Shown: one piece after another, positions 19,427 to 27,955 of the stretch | Layout: every line of letters begins with the position of its first letter | Position numbering within the stretch: position 1 is the stretch's first letter | Origin: Parcubacteria group bacterium | GTDB lineage: Bacteria > Patescibacteriota > Patescibacteriia > Buchananbacterales > UBA6539 | Length of the DNA: 43,880 nt | Assembly: GCA_002687175.1 (NCBI GenBank) | Contig: NYZP01000010.1 | Coordinates: 1 to 43,880 of the forward strand | Direction of reading: 5' to 3' | Made by a program: the position numbers and the translations under genes | The notes under the pieces: generated by a model | What the model saw: only the letters and a program-made list of their open reading frames with translations | What the model was told of the DNA's origin: nothing | Databases searched by the model: none

Positions 19427-19743
19427 AATTTAGCAACAAGGGGCTTACTAAAGAATTTTACATTCTGTTAGCATCATTAGCTATTTCAATTGTGACACCT
19501 ATGATATTGCTGGCAGGAGCGGCTTTTTCTTTAGGAGGACCAACTACTGGCCCAATAGCCAAATATTTTGATTTGTTAGAAAAATCACTCAAGAGTGATA
19601 ATATAATTTGGTCAATTTTTTTCTTTTTATTGCCATATATATTCATTCAGTTTATAAGGTCAATTAACTGGCTGGTAAAAAGGCTTATAAGTGGTGAAGG
19701 TAAAAAGGCTGAAGTTGTTGATGAGTCTCAAAAAGATATTTAA
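19423..19743 (+). CDS. Small integral membrane protein, hypothetical
   Basis: Two predicted TM segments. Confidence 0.6.
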   Translation: MKFSNKGLTKEFYILLASLAISIVTPMILLAGAAFSLGGPTTGPIAKYFDLLEKSLKSDNIIWSIFFFLLPYIFIQFIRSINWLVKRLISGEGKKAEVVDESQKDI

Positions 19744-19950
19744 GAAAAGAAAAGTTTACCCAATAATGGTTCTATTCTTGTAGGGTACTAGAGAGATTGT
19801 TATCAAAGATCTTAACTTAGCTTAAAATAATTGGTTCCCCAACCTGTTTACCCATCTCTTGCCATTGTTTAATCTCTAGGATAAGCTGGTTCCAAGAATT
19901 TCCCACGAGGGCTACCATTTAAAATCGCTTAATAGGCGATTTTTTAATTG

Positions 19951-19985
19951 AAAAAAATCCCCGACAGACGTGTAGTCGATCGGGG
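19951..19985 (-). terminator. Intrinsic terminator (minus strand)
   Basis: CCCCGA...TCGGGG stem followed by T7 on the minus strand. Confidence 0.75.
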
Positions 19986-20030
19986 TCGTTTTGATTCGTT
20001 GATGAGAGGTTAGACTTTTTTTGCAGTAAT

Positions 20031-20243
20031 CTAGATACCCATTCCATCAAGGAATTCCAAGTAACAAGTCGAACACCCTCTATTTGAGGGCCCATGGTTG
20101 GATATACCATGCCAAGCACAATTAGCGCAATGGCCACAACTGAGTTTATTGCTAGAACCACAATCGCACGTTGGTCGCGAACATTTACAGCTATACCCTT
20201 CGAGGTCGGGAGCAGTTTCTCCAACTGATGCAGACGTGCACAT
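20031..20243 (-). CDS. Small cysteine-rich putative metal-binding protein
   Basis: SD AAGGAG before ATG; 10 Cys in 70 aa with CxC, CxC, CxxCxxC and CxxC spacing. Confidence 0.6.
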   Translation of the reverse strand: MCTSASVGETAPDLEGYSCKCSRPTCDCGSSNKLSCGHCANCAWHGISNHGPSNRGCSTCYLEFLDGMGI

Positions 20244-20346
20244 TCTATTTATCTCCTTTTATTCTAGTTTATTGTGAGTATTATAGTTGTATCGTATTCC
20301 ATGTGTGTTGTCAATAAGAACTGCCAAATTATCAGTTCTCTCCACC

Positions 20347-20375
20347 TTGACAAATAACGAAAAATAATATAGGAT
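20347..20375 (+). promoter_or_regulatory. Promoter of the first cold-shock gene
   Basis: TTGACA-N17-TAGGAT. Confidence 0.65.
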
Positions 20376-20391
20376 GCTAAGGCATTTTGTT

Positions 20392-20437
20392 GCTCGTTTG
20401 TATGAATGATTGCCCAAAGGCAAACAGGCAAACGAGC
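20392..20437 (+). promoter_or_regulatory. Structured 5' UTR of the cold-shock gene
   Basis: GCTCGTTTG/CAAACGAGC outer stem with inner TTGCC-CAAA-GGCAA hairpin. Confidence 0.55.
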
Positions 20438-20470
20438 GAAAACGTACAAGCATAGCATAGGAGAAGCACA

Positions 20471-20668
20471 ATGACGGGAACGGTGAAGTGGTTCAGTGAC
20501 GAAAAGGGCTTTGGGTTCATAATCCCCGAAGAAGGCGGCAAAGACTTGTTCGTCCACGGCTCTCAAGTGGATGAGTCTAGTCGGCCCCTCAAAGATAGTC
20601 AACGTGTCTCGTACCGAGTCGGCGACGGTCGCAAAGGGCCGGAGGCCCAAGAAGTTCGCGCTGCCTAA
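20471..20668 (+). CDS. Cold-shock protein (CspA family)
   Basis: MTGTVKWFSDEKGFGFIIPEEGGKDLFVHGSQV; SD AGGAG. Confidence 0.96.
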   Translation: MTGTVKWFSDEKGFGFIIPEEGGKDLFVHGSQVDESSRPLKDSQRVSYRVGDGRKGPEAQEVRAA

Positions 20669-20691
20669 ATAAAGGCAGCCCCTCCTAGTAC

Positions 20692-20727
20692 ACCCCTGAT
20701 GGACAAAATTGTTCGTCGGGGGTTTTT
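20692..20727 (+). terminator. Intrinsic terminator
   Basis: CCCCTGATGGAC/GTTCGTCGGGGG stem then T5. Confidence 0.8.
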
Positions 20728-20732
20728 ATTTT

Positions 20733-20770
20733 AAAAAAAATCCCCCTATAGACATAATCTTTAGGGGGGG
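20733..20770 (-). terminator. Intrinsic terminator (minus strand)
   Basis: CCCCCTAAAG/CTATAGGGGG-type stem followed by T8 on the minus strand. Confidence 0.7.
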
Positions 20771-20789
20771 GTATTACATTCTTTTTGAT

Positions 20790-21233
20790 TTAAACTACAT
20801 TGGATGCGGATATCTTCCAAAATCGTTCTCTTTCAAAAAGAAGAATTGTGTACCATTTACTATTTTTTCGTAATTTTTTACGGGGTTCTTTTCCGCTCGT
20901 ACTATCTTTCGTAGTGTCAGGCAAAAAACAAGGAGTGCAGTATTCAATTTTTTCTACAACCCAGAACGTTGATGCGCTCGAGACATCTCTTTTTTTCGAC
21001 CCGGCTAAATAAACTATAGCTAACTTTTTCCCATTACAGAAGAAGTTAATGGTACGAGTGTAGGCGATTAAAGTATCGCTATAGTTTCTACATTCACTCG
21101 GGTCACCGCTGATCTCGTCGAAGAAAATAAAATTTTGCCACTCAGGCTTGTCAAAACCTTCGTGAAGACCTCTCAGCAGATCGTTCATTTCTCTAATTGC
21201 CAACATTACACTTCTAGTAATTTTAATGACCAT
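20790..21233 (-). CDS. Hypothetical protein
   Basis: SD AAGGAG before ATG 21233 (MVIKITRS...); TTGACA-N17-TAGAAT upstream. Confidence 0.6.
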   Translation of the reverse strand: MVIKITRSVMLAIREMNDLLRGLHEGFDKPEWQNFIFFDEISGDPSECRNYSDTLIAYTRTINFFCNGKKLAIVYLAGSKKRDVSSASTFWVVEKIEYCTPCFLPDTTKDSTSGKEPRKKLRKNSKWYTILLFERERFWKISASNVV

Positions 21234-21291
21234 GTTTTCTCCTTGTGCTCGTAAAGAGCAGTGAGTCATTATAAGGATGGAGAACCTTACA

Positions 21292-21308
21292 TGACGTGAG
21301 TTACGTCA
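21292..21308. promoter_or_regulatory. Operator-like inverted repeat in 5' leader
   Basis: TGACGTGA-G-TTACGTCA just downstream of the promoter. Confidence 0.4.
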
Positions 21309-21353
21309 CGGACAATCCGCAACACAGAATTCTATCATACATATAACTGAATG

Positions 21354-22049
21354 TCAACTGCTGGACTTTACCTTGACCAACATAGTTTCAAAAATTCTAG
21401 AGTGCTTGTGTGCCTCTAGGCCGTATTCATGTAACTCCAGATGAATGTGATCCATATACCATCTAAAATAAGGGTATCTGCCCTCATGGTTTGATCCAAT
21501 AACGAAAGCTGAGATATCCTTGAGCTGTCCACCACTAGGATCTCTTCTTTTGTCCTTCCAGAGATACATATATGCCAGTAACTCGTTGAAGGTTGCCGGA
21601 ACGAACCCGTCACGCTCAAGAAATCCTTGTAGGATCTCAAAGCTTGGAACAAACCGGCTAAGTTCAAGAATACAATATGTTCCAACGTGATCCCTTGTTT
21701 CATATTTTTGAGAATCAAGGGAGATTAGTGCCGGTTCAATCACCTCACCACCATGTCTACCCCTTCGGTATACATGAAAATCAGAAAAATCTCTGAGATG
21801 AACATGGGTGTGATGAGCTTCTAGCTTGTGAGGATGGATCTCTTTATATGGTCTGACGCCGGTCGAGAGACAAAAAGCGTCTCTGTTGAATTGATCAGCG
21901 TCCATTTCCATGGAGTCAGATAACATCCCTGACCTAATAAGAAACTGTGCTTGAACCGAACTCATACCTTTCTGCGTCAATAACTGTAAAATCTGCATTG
22001 CTTGACCAGCGGTTGCTAGTCCTTCGCTGTCCTGGATTGTCGTACACAT
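21354..22049 (-). CDS. Hypothetical protein, family not recognised
   Basis: 231 aa ORF, SD AGGAGG, upstream promoter-like TTGACA. Confidence 0.65.
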   Translation of the reverse strand: MCTTIQDSEGLATAGQAMQILQLLTQKGMSSVQAQFLIRSGMLSDSMEMDADQFNRDAFCLSTGVRPYKEIHPHKLEAHHTHVHLRDFSDFHVYRRGRHGGEVIEPALISLDSQKYETRDHVGTYCILELSRFVPSFEILQGFLERDGFVPATFNELLAYMYLWKDKRRDPSGGQLKDISAFVIGSNHEGRYPYFRWYMDHIHLELHEYGLEAHKHSRIFETMLVKVKSSS

Positions 22050-22183
22050 GACAATTCCTCCTGTTGATTTTGGGTAACCAGCTGGTTATCCCGGTCGACT
22101 TTCCTCGTTATAAGGAAGCCATAAAGATCTATATGCACATTATTCTTATATAATAGAAATGTCAATCATCTTTACCACCACTA

Positions 22184-22212
22184 TTGACAATTTAGATTAG
22201 ATATGCTAGGAT
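22184..22212 (+). promoter_or_regulatory. Promoter of the second cold-shock gene
   Basis: TTGACA-N17-TAGGAT. Confidence 0.65.
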
Positions 22213-22231
22213 AGATTTGTTAAGTATAGTT

Positions 22232-22292
22232 ATTAAGAAATGAAGTCGAATTTCTGTTAACTAATACAATCTAATTCACTTGATTTCTTAAT
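22232..22292 (+). promoter_or_regulatory. Long 5' UTR hairpin before the second cold-shock gene
   Basis: ATTAAGAAATGAAGT/ACTTGATTTCTTAAT, 14/15 paired, ending 6 nt before ATG. Confidence 0.65.
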
Positions 22293-22298
22293 ACACTC

Positions 22299-22496
22299 AT
22301 GCAAGGAACAATCAAAAAGTTGACTGACAAAAACTTCGGTTTTATCAGCCAAGAAGGCGAAGAAAAGGATTTATTCTTTCACGCCAATGAACTTGACGGA
22401 GTTACTTTCAGTGATCTAAGAGAAGGCGATGCAGTAACATTTGAAGTTACTGAAAGCCCTAAAGGTCCTGCAGCTACTCAAGTTAAAAAAGCTTAA
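22299..22496 (+). CDS. Cold-shock domain protein
   Basis: MQGTIKKLTDKNFGFISQEGEEKDLFFHANEL. Confidence 0.95.
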   Translation: MQGTIKKLTDKNFGFISQEGEEKDLFFHANELDGVTFSDLREGDAVTFEVTESPKGPAATQVKKA

Positions 22497-22520
22497 AATT
22501 TCTTTATAGAATTTAAGAAC

Positions 22521-22547
22521 AAAAAACCGCCTAACCGGCGGTTTTTT
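22521..22547. terminator. Intrinsic terminator
   Basis: AAAAAACCGCC-TAACC-GGCGGTTTTTT. Confidence 0.85.
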
Positions 22548-22598
22548 GATTTACTCAAAAGAAAAAAGCACCATTGAATGATGCTTTGTAACAAAGAA

Positions 22599-23915
22599 CT
22601 AAAATGAATATCGCCAACTGGCATAGACATTACTGTTTTCTTCCAGTTGACCAAAAGTGGTGTGATTGTCGTTCCCCCAAAATATATTAGCGCCAACGTC
22701 CACTTTCCAATTATCGTTGATTCGGTAACTCACCTTTGGTCGCAAGTAACCGTCTTGATCAGACGGACTGTAAAAAGCAAACAGTGAAGTTTCCAAATCT
22801 TGATTTAACCAGAACTTGGTTAACCGACTGGTTACCACGTGACGATCCTGATCACGATTTGGACCGATAAAATTTGTCCGACGGTAATTGTCATAATCAA
22901 CCATGTGCTCAAGATAATACTGAAAGCTACCCGTGAAATCCTTAGCTAACTCTTGCTCATAACCGATCAAAAAACGAAACTCGCTGTTATTGACCAAGGG
23001 ATTTGAACCACTGGAGTCATCAACCGAATCATAGTAACCAATCTCCAAGCTACCAATACCCTTGCCAATCGGGCCACGAAAACTGGCGCCATAGACGTTG
23101 AGCCGAGGAAAAGTGACTTGGCGGGGAAACAGCCGCTGTCCACCGTTACTTTTCCAGTAGCCAGAATAACCATAAAAGGCTAATTCATACGAACCGAAAT
23201 TACGATAAAGACGTAAAGCCCATTCGTCATTTGCAAACCAGCTACTCGGAACACTGAAGTCAAGCTCTTCGTCTTCTCCAGCAAAATCCTGAGTCAAAGG
23301 ATCCCAGAAACTGATTCGTTCTCCAGTGACATAACGATCTGGGGTGAACTGTGGAGCATAGACTAGATCTAGGTTCATCAACTTATTTCGCCAGGAGATG
23401 CGAACCGCGTCGGTTGGCGCTTTTAAGTATCCTACATCTCGACCCAGCAAAAACGACTGCCAATCTTTGGGAAACAGATCATTGATAAAAAGCTGATCAG
23501 CCGCTCCCCAAGTTATAACCTGTCTACCAACTGAGATGTCCAGGGATTCTATCGGTCTGAACAATAATCGAAATTGACGAAGATCGAACTCCGCTGACTC
23601 GGATACTCCATCCAAGTAGAAATCACCACGAGTTTCCAGAACTAGCTTGTCCCACGACTTTTCCCATTTTAACTGCAATCTGGTTTCCACCAAGGAACTA
23701 TCGCCTGACTGTGCTTGATTACCTCTGGTACGCAGTCCTAATCTGGTCTCCCAAAAACCGTGGAGACGTCTTGATTGTACTGGAGTTTCAACTGGTTGAG
23801 CAGAAACTTGTTCCTCACCTAAACCAATAGGTAATGGCGGTTCCTGAGCAAAAACCCAAATGGCTTTTGTCAGGAATAGAGTAATGACAAATCCTGATCT
23901 GACAAAGGCCATCAT
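22599..23915 (-). CDS. Outer-membrane-type beta-barrel protein (porin/DUF1302-like)
   Basis: Signal peptide; alternating amphipathic strands; C-terminal ...YASWRYSF with terminal aromatic; SD AAGGAGGG. Confidence 0.75.
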   Translation of the reverse strand: MMAFVRSGFVITLFLTKAIWVFAQEPPLPIGLGEEQVSAQPVETPVQSRRLHGFWETRLGLRTRGNQAQSGDSSLVETRLQLKWEKSWDKLVLETRGDFYLDGVSESAEFDLRQFRLLFRPIESLDISVGRQVITWGAADQLFINDLFPKDWQSFLLGRDVGYLKAPTDAVRISWRNKLMNLDLVYAPQFTPDRYVTGERISFWDPLTQDFAGEDEELDFSVPSSWFANDEWALRLYRNFGSYELAFYGYSGYWKSNGGQRLFPRQVTFPRLNVYGASFRGPIGKGIGSLEIGYYDSVDDSSGSNPLVNNSEFRFLIGYEQELAKDFTGSFQYYLEHMVDYDNYRRTNFIGPNRDQDRHVVTSRLTKFWLNQDLETSLFAFYSPSDQDGYLRPKVSYRINDNWKVDVGANIFWGNDNHTTFGQLEENSNVYASWRYSF

Positions 23916-23938
23916 AAGAATAACCCTCCTTTCTGAAA

Positions 23939-24730
23939 CTATCCCTTGCCAATGGCGGGTGGGTTGCGCAATGATTGCTCCGAAAAAATGCCGTCGTCCA
24001 AGTCTAAATCATAAGTGACTGCTAAATACTCAATCACTGTATAACCACCAGACTTAACATCGGTAATTCTGATTTGGGTTACTGTTTGGTATCCCTCAAG
24101 CATTGCCACCGCTAAAGTTTCAACGGTCCGATAAACTTTGTTACTTTTGGAAAACTCCAATTTAACCGGAACCAGACTTTCTCGGTGTATCCAAGTCTGA
24201 TAAGAATCAAACTCCACTGAGCTTGTCTGCTTGGGCCGACTGTTCACAATGTAGTAAAGGTCGGTTGTCTCAGATAACTGATGACTATCAGCCTCAATAC
24301 TCCTGCCAGTGATGTCCTCATAAAAAAAGTTAGAGCCGACAAAACTGCTACGTTCGTTTGTTGCAGCAATTCGTCGGACCACATCCAAGGCCGGTAAATA
24401 GAGCCAGCGATCATCCGCCCGTTGACCATGTTTCCAGGTCAACAGGGCAGTGCCTAACACTTCAGACGGTGACGAAAAATAAACAAAAAAATTTTGTTCA
24501 TCGCCTTGCTCATCTTTATCTTGTCGCAACACCACAAACTCTCTTAGTCGAGTTCGTCCCCGACGGTTGGTAATTGTCATTTTGGCATTGGCCCGACTGT
24601 TCTCTCCCTGCGAATACATGACCTGATTAGCTTGACGAACAATCTGCTCCACGGTCAGGCTGTTTTCTTGAGCCATGACAATAGTGCCGAAAGTAATAAT
24701 GATTAACCAAGCTGTGGTAACTTTGCTCAT
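23939..24730 (-). CDS. Outer membrane lipoprotein-sorting (LolA-like, COG2834-type) protein
   Basis: Signal peptide; FFVYFSSPSEVLGTALLTWKHGQRADDRWLYLPALDVVRRIAATNERSSFVGSNFFYEDITGR; SD GAGGAGG. Confidence 0.8.
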   Translation of the reverse strand: MSKVTTAWLIIITFGTIVMAQENSLTVEQIVRQANQVMYSQGENSRANAKMTITNRRGRTRLREFVVLRQDKDEQGDEQNFFVYFSSPSEVLGTALLTWKHGQRADDRWLYLPALDVVRRIAATNERSSFVGSNFFYEDITGRSIEADSHQLSETTDLYYIVNSRPKQTSSVEFDSYQTWIHRESLVPVKLEFSKSNKVYRTVETLAVAMLEGYQTVTQIRITDVKSGGYTVIEYLAVTYDLDLDDGIFSEQSLRNPPAIGKG

Positions 24731-24887
24731 TATAATCCTCCTCAGCAAAATATTGCCTTTGTTTTATTATTAAATTGTAGAGATCTTTGACAAGGTTACC
24801 TGATTGCCCCGTTCAAGTCAATAAAACTTTATCTCAGTAATTTATGGCTAGATAATGGATTTTTAATGTGTTATAATTAAGAAAAAT

Positions 24888-25598
24888 ATGGCCAAAAAAA
24901 AGAAAAAAGAAATTTTAAATTTACCATCGGTTAAATTACCAATAAAACCTTTAACCTCGCAAGATATTGATAAAGATATCCAGCGTCGGGTGTCAAAAAT
25001 AAACAAGGAGCTTAAAGGAGGATTTGATTTTATTAAATCTCATCCCAAGTCAGTTACTTTTTTCGGTTCTGCCAGGCTAAAAAAGGACAGCCCTTATTAT
25101 CAAAAAGCAATCAGGCTTGGTGAGCGTCTAGTCAAGCTAGGATATTCCTTGGTTACTGGTGGTGGCCCGGGTATCATGGAAGCTGGTAACCAGGGAGCAA
25201 TGAAAGGGTATGGTCAATCTGTCGGCTTAACCATAAAATTACCAGGTGAACAGGTAAGAAACCCCTACTTAACAAATTTTTTTAACTTTCACTATTTTTT
25301 CACTCGCAAGGTCTGTTTAACCTTTTCCGCCGAAGCTTATGTTTATTTTCCTGGAGGCTTTGGCACTTTGGATGAGTTTTTTGAAATTTTAACTTTAGTC
25401 CAAACTAATAAAATTGAAAAAGTTCCAATTATTTTAGTTGGTCGTGAATTTTGGCAACCACTTCACAGTTTTATGGAAAGGAATGTTTATCGGAAAAAAG
25501 CAATGATCAGCAAAGAGGACATGAAATTTTACCGGATAGTGGACGATGAAAATAAAATCATTGAAATAATAAAAAAAGCCCCGATAAGAAGAGGATGA
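24888..25598 (+). CDS. LOG-family (TIGR00730-like) Rossmann-fold protein
   Basis: GGGPGIMEAGNQGA and FPGGFGTLDEFFE. Confidence 0.92.
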   Translation: MAKKKKKEILNLPSVKLPIKPLTSQDIDKDIQRRVSKINKELKGGFDFIKSHPKSVTFFGSARLKKDSPYYQKAIRLGERLVKLGYSLVTGGGPGIMEAGNQGAMKGYGQSVGLTIKLPGEQVRNPYLTNFFNFHYFFTRKVCLTFSAEAYVYFPGGFGTLDEFFEILTLVQTNKIEKVPIILVGREFWQPLHSFMERNVYRKKAMISKEDMKFYRIVDDENKIIEIIKKAPIRRG

Positions 25599-25807
25599 AT
25601 ATGCTACTTTTTGGACAACTGCTTGATGCCTTGGGTACTATCCTGATCGCCATCATGGCACTGCGGGTTCATCATCACGTAATCAAGGAACACAAAATTG
25701 ATGCCTCAGTTTTTAAAGAAATGAAACATGAACAAAAAATCGGCTTTTTAGGAATCTCTTTATTAGCTATTGGTTATCTGATACAGCTGTTAGTCCACTT
25801 GAATTAA
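25595..25807 (+). CDS. Small membrane protein
   Basis: 70 aa, two hydrophobic segments; 4-nt overlap with the LOG gene. Confidence 0.6.
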   Translation: MNMLLFGQLLDALGTILIAIMALRVHHHVIKEHKIDASVFKEMKHEQKIGFLGISLLAIGYLIQLLVHLN

Positions 25808-25818
25808 TTTTTATATAT

Positions 25819-26304
25819 ATGAAAGTTTACCTTGGCGCTGATCATGCTGGTTGGCAACTGAAAGAAATTATCAAAAAATATCTGGACCAAAAAAAAGTTA
25901 GCTACCAGGATTTAGGTAATAAAGTTTTAGATAAAAATGATGATTATCCGGATTACAGTTTAAAAGTAGCAAATGCTGTAATCAAGGACAAAAAAAGTTT
26001 AGGTATTTTATTTTGTGGTTCCTCGGCCGGTGCCTGTATTACCGCCAACAAAGTTAAAGGCATAAGAGCGGCATCAGTCAGAAGTCTAGGAGAAGCAAAG
26101 CTAGCACGCTCGGATGACGATGCTAATATTATTTGTTTGGCTGGTGGTCAACAAGTTCAACAAAAAGTTAAAAATGTTGGAGTAAGCCCGGCCTTAGCAA
26201 AAAAAATTGTTACAACCTGGCTGGACAGCTCATTTTCAAATGCTCCAAGACATAAACGTCGAGTTGGTAAGATTAAAAAAATTGAAACAAAAAACTTCAA
26301 GTAG
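25819..26304 (+). CDS. rpiB: Ribose 5-phosphate isomerase B
   Basis: YLGADHAGWQLKEII, GILFCGSSAGACITANKVKGIRAA. Confidence 0.93.
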   Translation: MKVYLGADHAGWQLKEIIKKYLDQKKVSYQDLGNKVLDKNDDYPDYSLKVANAVIKDKKSLGILFCGSSAGACITANKVKGIRAASVRSLGEAKLARSDDDANIICLAGGQQVQQKVKNVGVSPALAKKIVTTWLDSSFSNAPRHKRRVGKIKKIETKNFK

Positions 26305-26305
26305 T

Positions 26306-26441
26306 ATGCCTGGTAGTGAAACTTTGATTAGTCTGACAAAGACGAGCAAAAAATACTACCGGGTAATAGCTTACGAAAAAAGATTTAATTAACTAATAAT
26401 TTTGATTTATTAAAAATATCAAAGTTCTACTACCGAGTATG
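26306..26441 (+). promoter_or_regulatory. Structured intergenic leader element copy 1 (before rpe)
   Basis: ATGCCTGGTAGTGAAACTTTGAT pairs with ATCAAAGTTCTACTACCGAGTAT whose 3' end abuts/includes the rpe start codon; homologous to 27956-28095. Confidence 0.7.
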
Positions 26442-27116
26442 GCTAAACAGATTGTGCCAGCAATTTTAACTGATGATATCAAGGATTTAAAAGCTAAGCT
26501 GACCAGCGTTGCCAAATTGACCGACTGGGTACAGGTTGATATTATGGATGGCAATTTTGTAAACAATACTTCAGTCAGTCTAACTGACCTGGCAAAGCTA
26601 CCTCACTCCTCAAATATTTCAGCTCACTTAATGGTCCTGAACCCAGAGAAATACCTAGCTGACTGCAAGGCTGCCGGAGTTAAAAGGGTACTGGTACATT
26701 TCAAGAGTTCTAAAGATATCGGAGTTGTTTTAAAAAAAGCAAAAAAAATGGGGTTTCAGGTAGGATTAGCAATAAGTCCTAAGGTATTTATAGAACAAAT
26801 TAAAAAATATATAGCTTTGGCAGATATAATTTTAGTCTTAGGGGTTGAGCCAGGCTTTGGTGGACAAAAATTAATTCCCGAAAGTTTAAATAAGATTAAG
26901 GAGCTTAAAAGAATTAGTCCAAAAAAACTGATTGAAATTGATGGTGGCGTTACTCTTGAAAACATCAGTGAAATTAGTGAAGCTGGAGCAGATATATTCG
27001 TTATTGGTAGTGGAATTTTTAAAACTGACAATATTAAAAAAACTATTAAGCAGCTAAAAAGAAAAGTTAATCCCAATTTATTAAATCTATGGGGTATATT
27101 CACGATAAAAAAATAA
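26439..27116 (+). CDS. rpe: Ribulose-phosphate 3-epimerase
   Basis: VQVDIMDGNFVNN, SAHLMV, VEPGFGGQKLIPE, IDGGVTLENI. Confidence 0.93.
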   Translation: MAKQIVPAILTDDIKDLKAKLTSVAKLTDWVQVDIMDGNFVNNTSVSLTDLAKLPHSSNISAHLMVLNPEKYLADCKAAGVKRVLVHFKSSKDIGVVLKKAKKMGFQVGLAISPKVFIEQIKKYIALADIILVLGVEPGFGGQKLIPESLNKIKELKRISPKKLIEIDGGVTLENISEISEAGADIFVIGSGIFKTDNIKKTIKQLKRKVNPNLLNLWGIFTIKK

Positions 27117-27949
27117 AAAAGCTTGAGGTGATTGCCACCGATATTAGGCAAGACTTAATCAAGATGTTACTCGAGGCCGGTTCTGGTCATACTGCTGGTC
27201 CTATCAGTTTGGCTGATATTTTTACGGCCTTGTATTTTCACGTTCTAAACCATAAACCAAAAAAACCAAATTGGGATGGTCGTGATCGTTTAATTTTGTC
27301 GGCTGGCCATCTTGCTCCAATTCGTTATGTGGCCATGGCTTATGCTGGTTATTTCCCAAAGAAAGAATTAATGACTTTAAGAAAACTGGGGACTAGACTG
27401 CAAGGTCACCCAGAACGACTTGCTTTACCCGGTGCCGAGACAACATCCGGTCCCTTGGGCGACGGTATTGGCCAAGCCTGTGGCATCGCTCTAGCCGCCC
27501 TAATGGATAAGAAAAAATTTCGAGTTTACTGTTTAATGTCTGATGCCGAGCAACAAGCCGGAATTGTTTGGGAGTCAGCCATGTTCGCCGCCAAAAATAA
27601 TTTAAATAACATTACCGCCATTATTGATCGAAATAATATTCAAATTGGTGGTATGACCGAGAAGGTAATGCCAATAGAGCCATTGAGAAGAAAATACCAA
27701 GCTTTTGGTTGGCATGTTTTGGAAGTTGATGGTCATAATATTGAAGCGATTGTTGACGCCACAGAAGCGGCCAAGGCTATTTATGAAAAACCAACTTTGA
27801 TTATTGCCCACACTATTCCTGGCAAAGGTCTAAAAGAAATGGAATTTGATTACAAGTGGCATGGCAAACCACCGAAGAAGGATGAGGCCGAAAATTTTCT
27901 AAAAGAATTACGAACCCTTGAAGGCAAAATTAAAAGTGAACACGAATAA
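27089..27949 (+). CDS. Transketolase N-terminal (TPP-binding) subunit
   Basis: GSGHTAGPISLADIFTALYF, GPLGDGIGQACGIALA, NNITAIIDRNNIQIGG. Confidence 0.95.
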   Translation: MGYIHDKKIKKLEVIATDIRQDLIKMLLEAGSGHTAGPISLADIFTALYFHVLNHKPKKPNWDGRDRLILSAGHLAPIRYVAMAYAGYFPKKELMTLRKLGTRLQGHPERLALPGAETTSGPLGDGIGQACGIALAALMDKKKFRVYCLMSDAEQQAGIVWESAMFAAKNNLNNITAIIDRNNIQIGGMTEKVMPIEPLRRKYQAFGWHVLEVDGHNIEAIVDATEAAKAIYEKPTLIIAHTIPGKGLKEMEFDYKWHGKPPKKDEAENFLKELRTLEGKIKSEHE

Positions 27950-27955
27950 AATATT

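Noticed and set aside
19919-20224. 101 aa minus-strand ORF overlapping the Cys-rich gene
   Set aside because: Runs through the minus-strand terminator and lacks an SD; the overlapping 20031-20243 frame has an SD and a motif-rich sequence.
20264-20650. 128 aa minus-strand ORF across csp and its UTR
   Set aside because: Antisense of the clear CspA coding sequence and its hairpin leader.
26207-26392. 61 aa ORF overlapping the rpiB 3' end
   Set aside because: Upstream part is out-of-frame rpiB; only the terminal 28 codons (the uORF of the leader element) are of interest.
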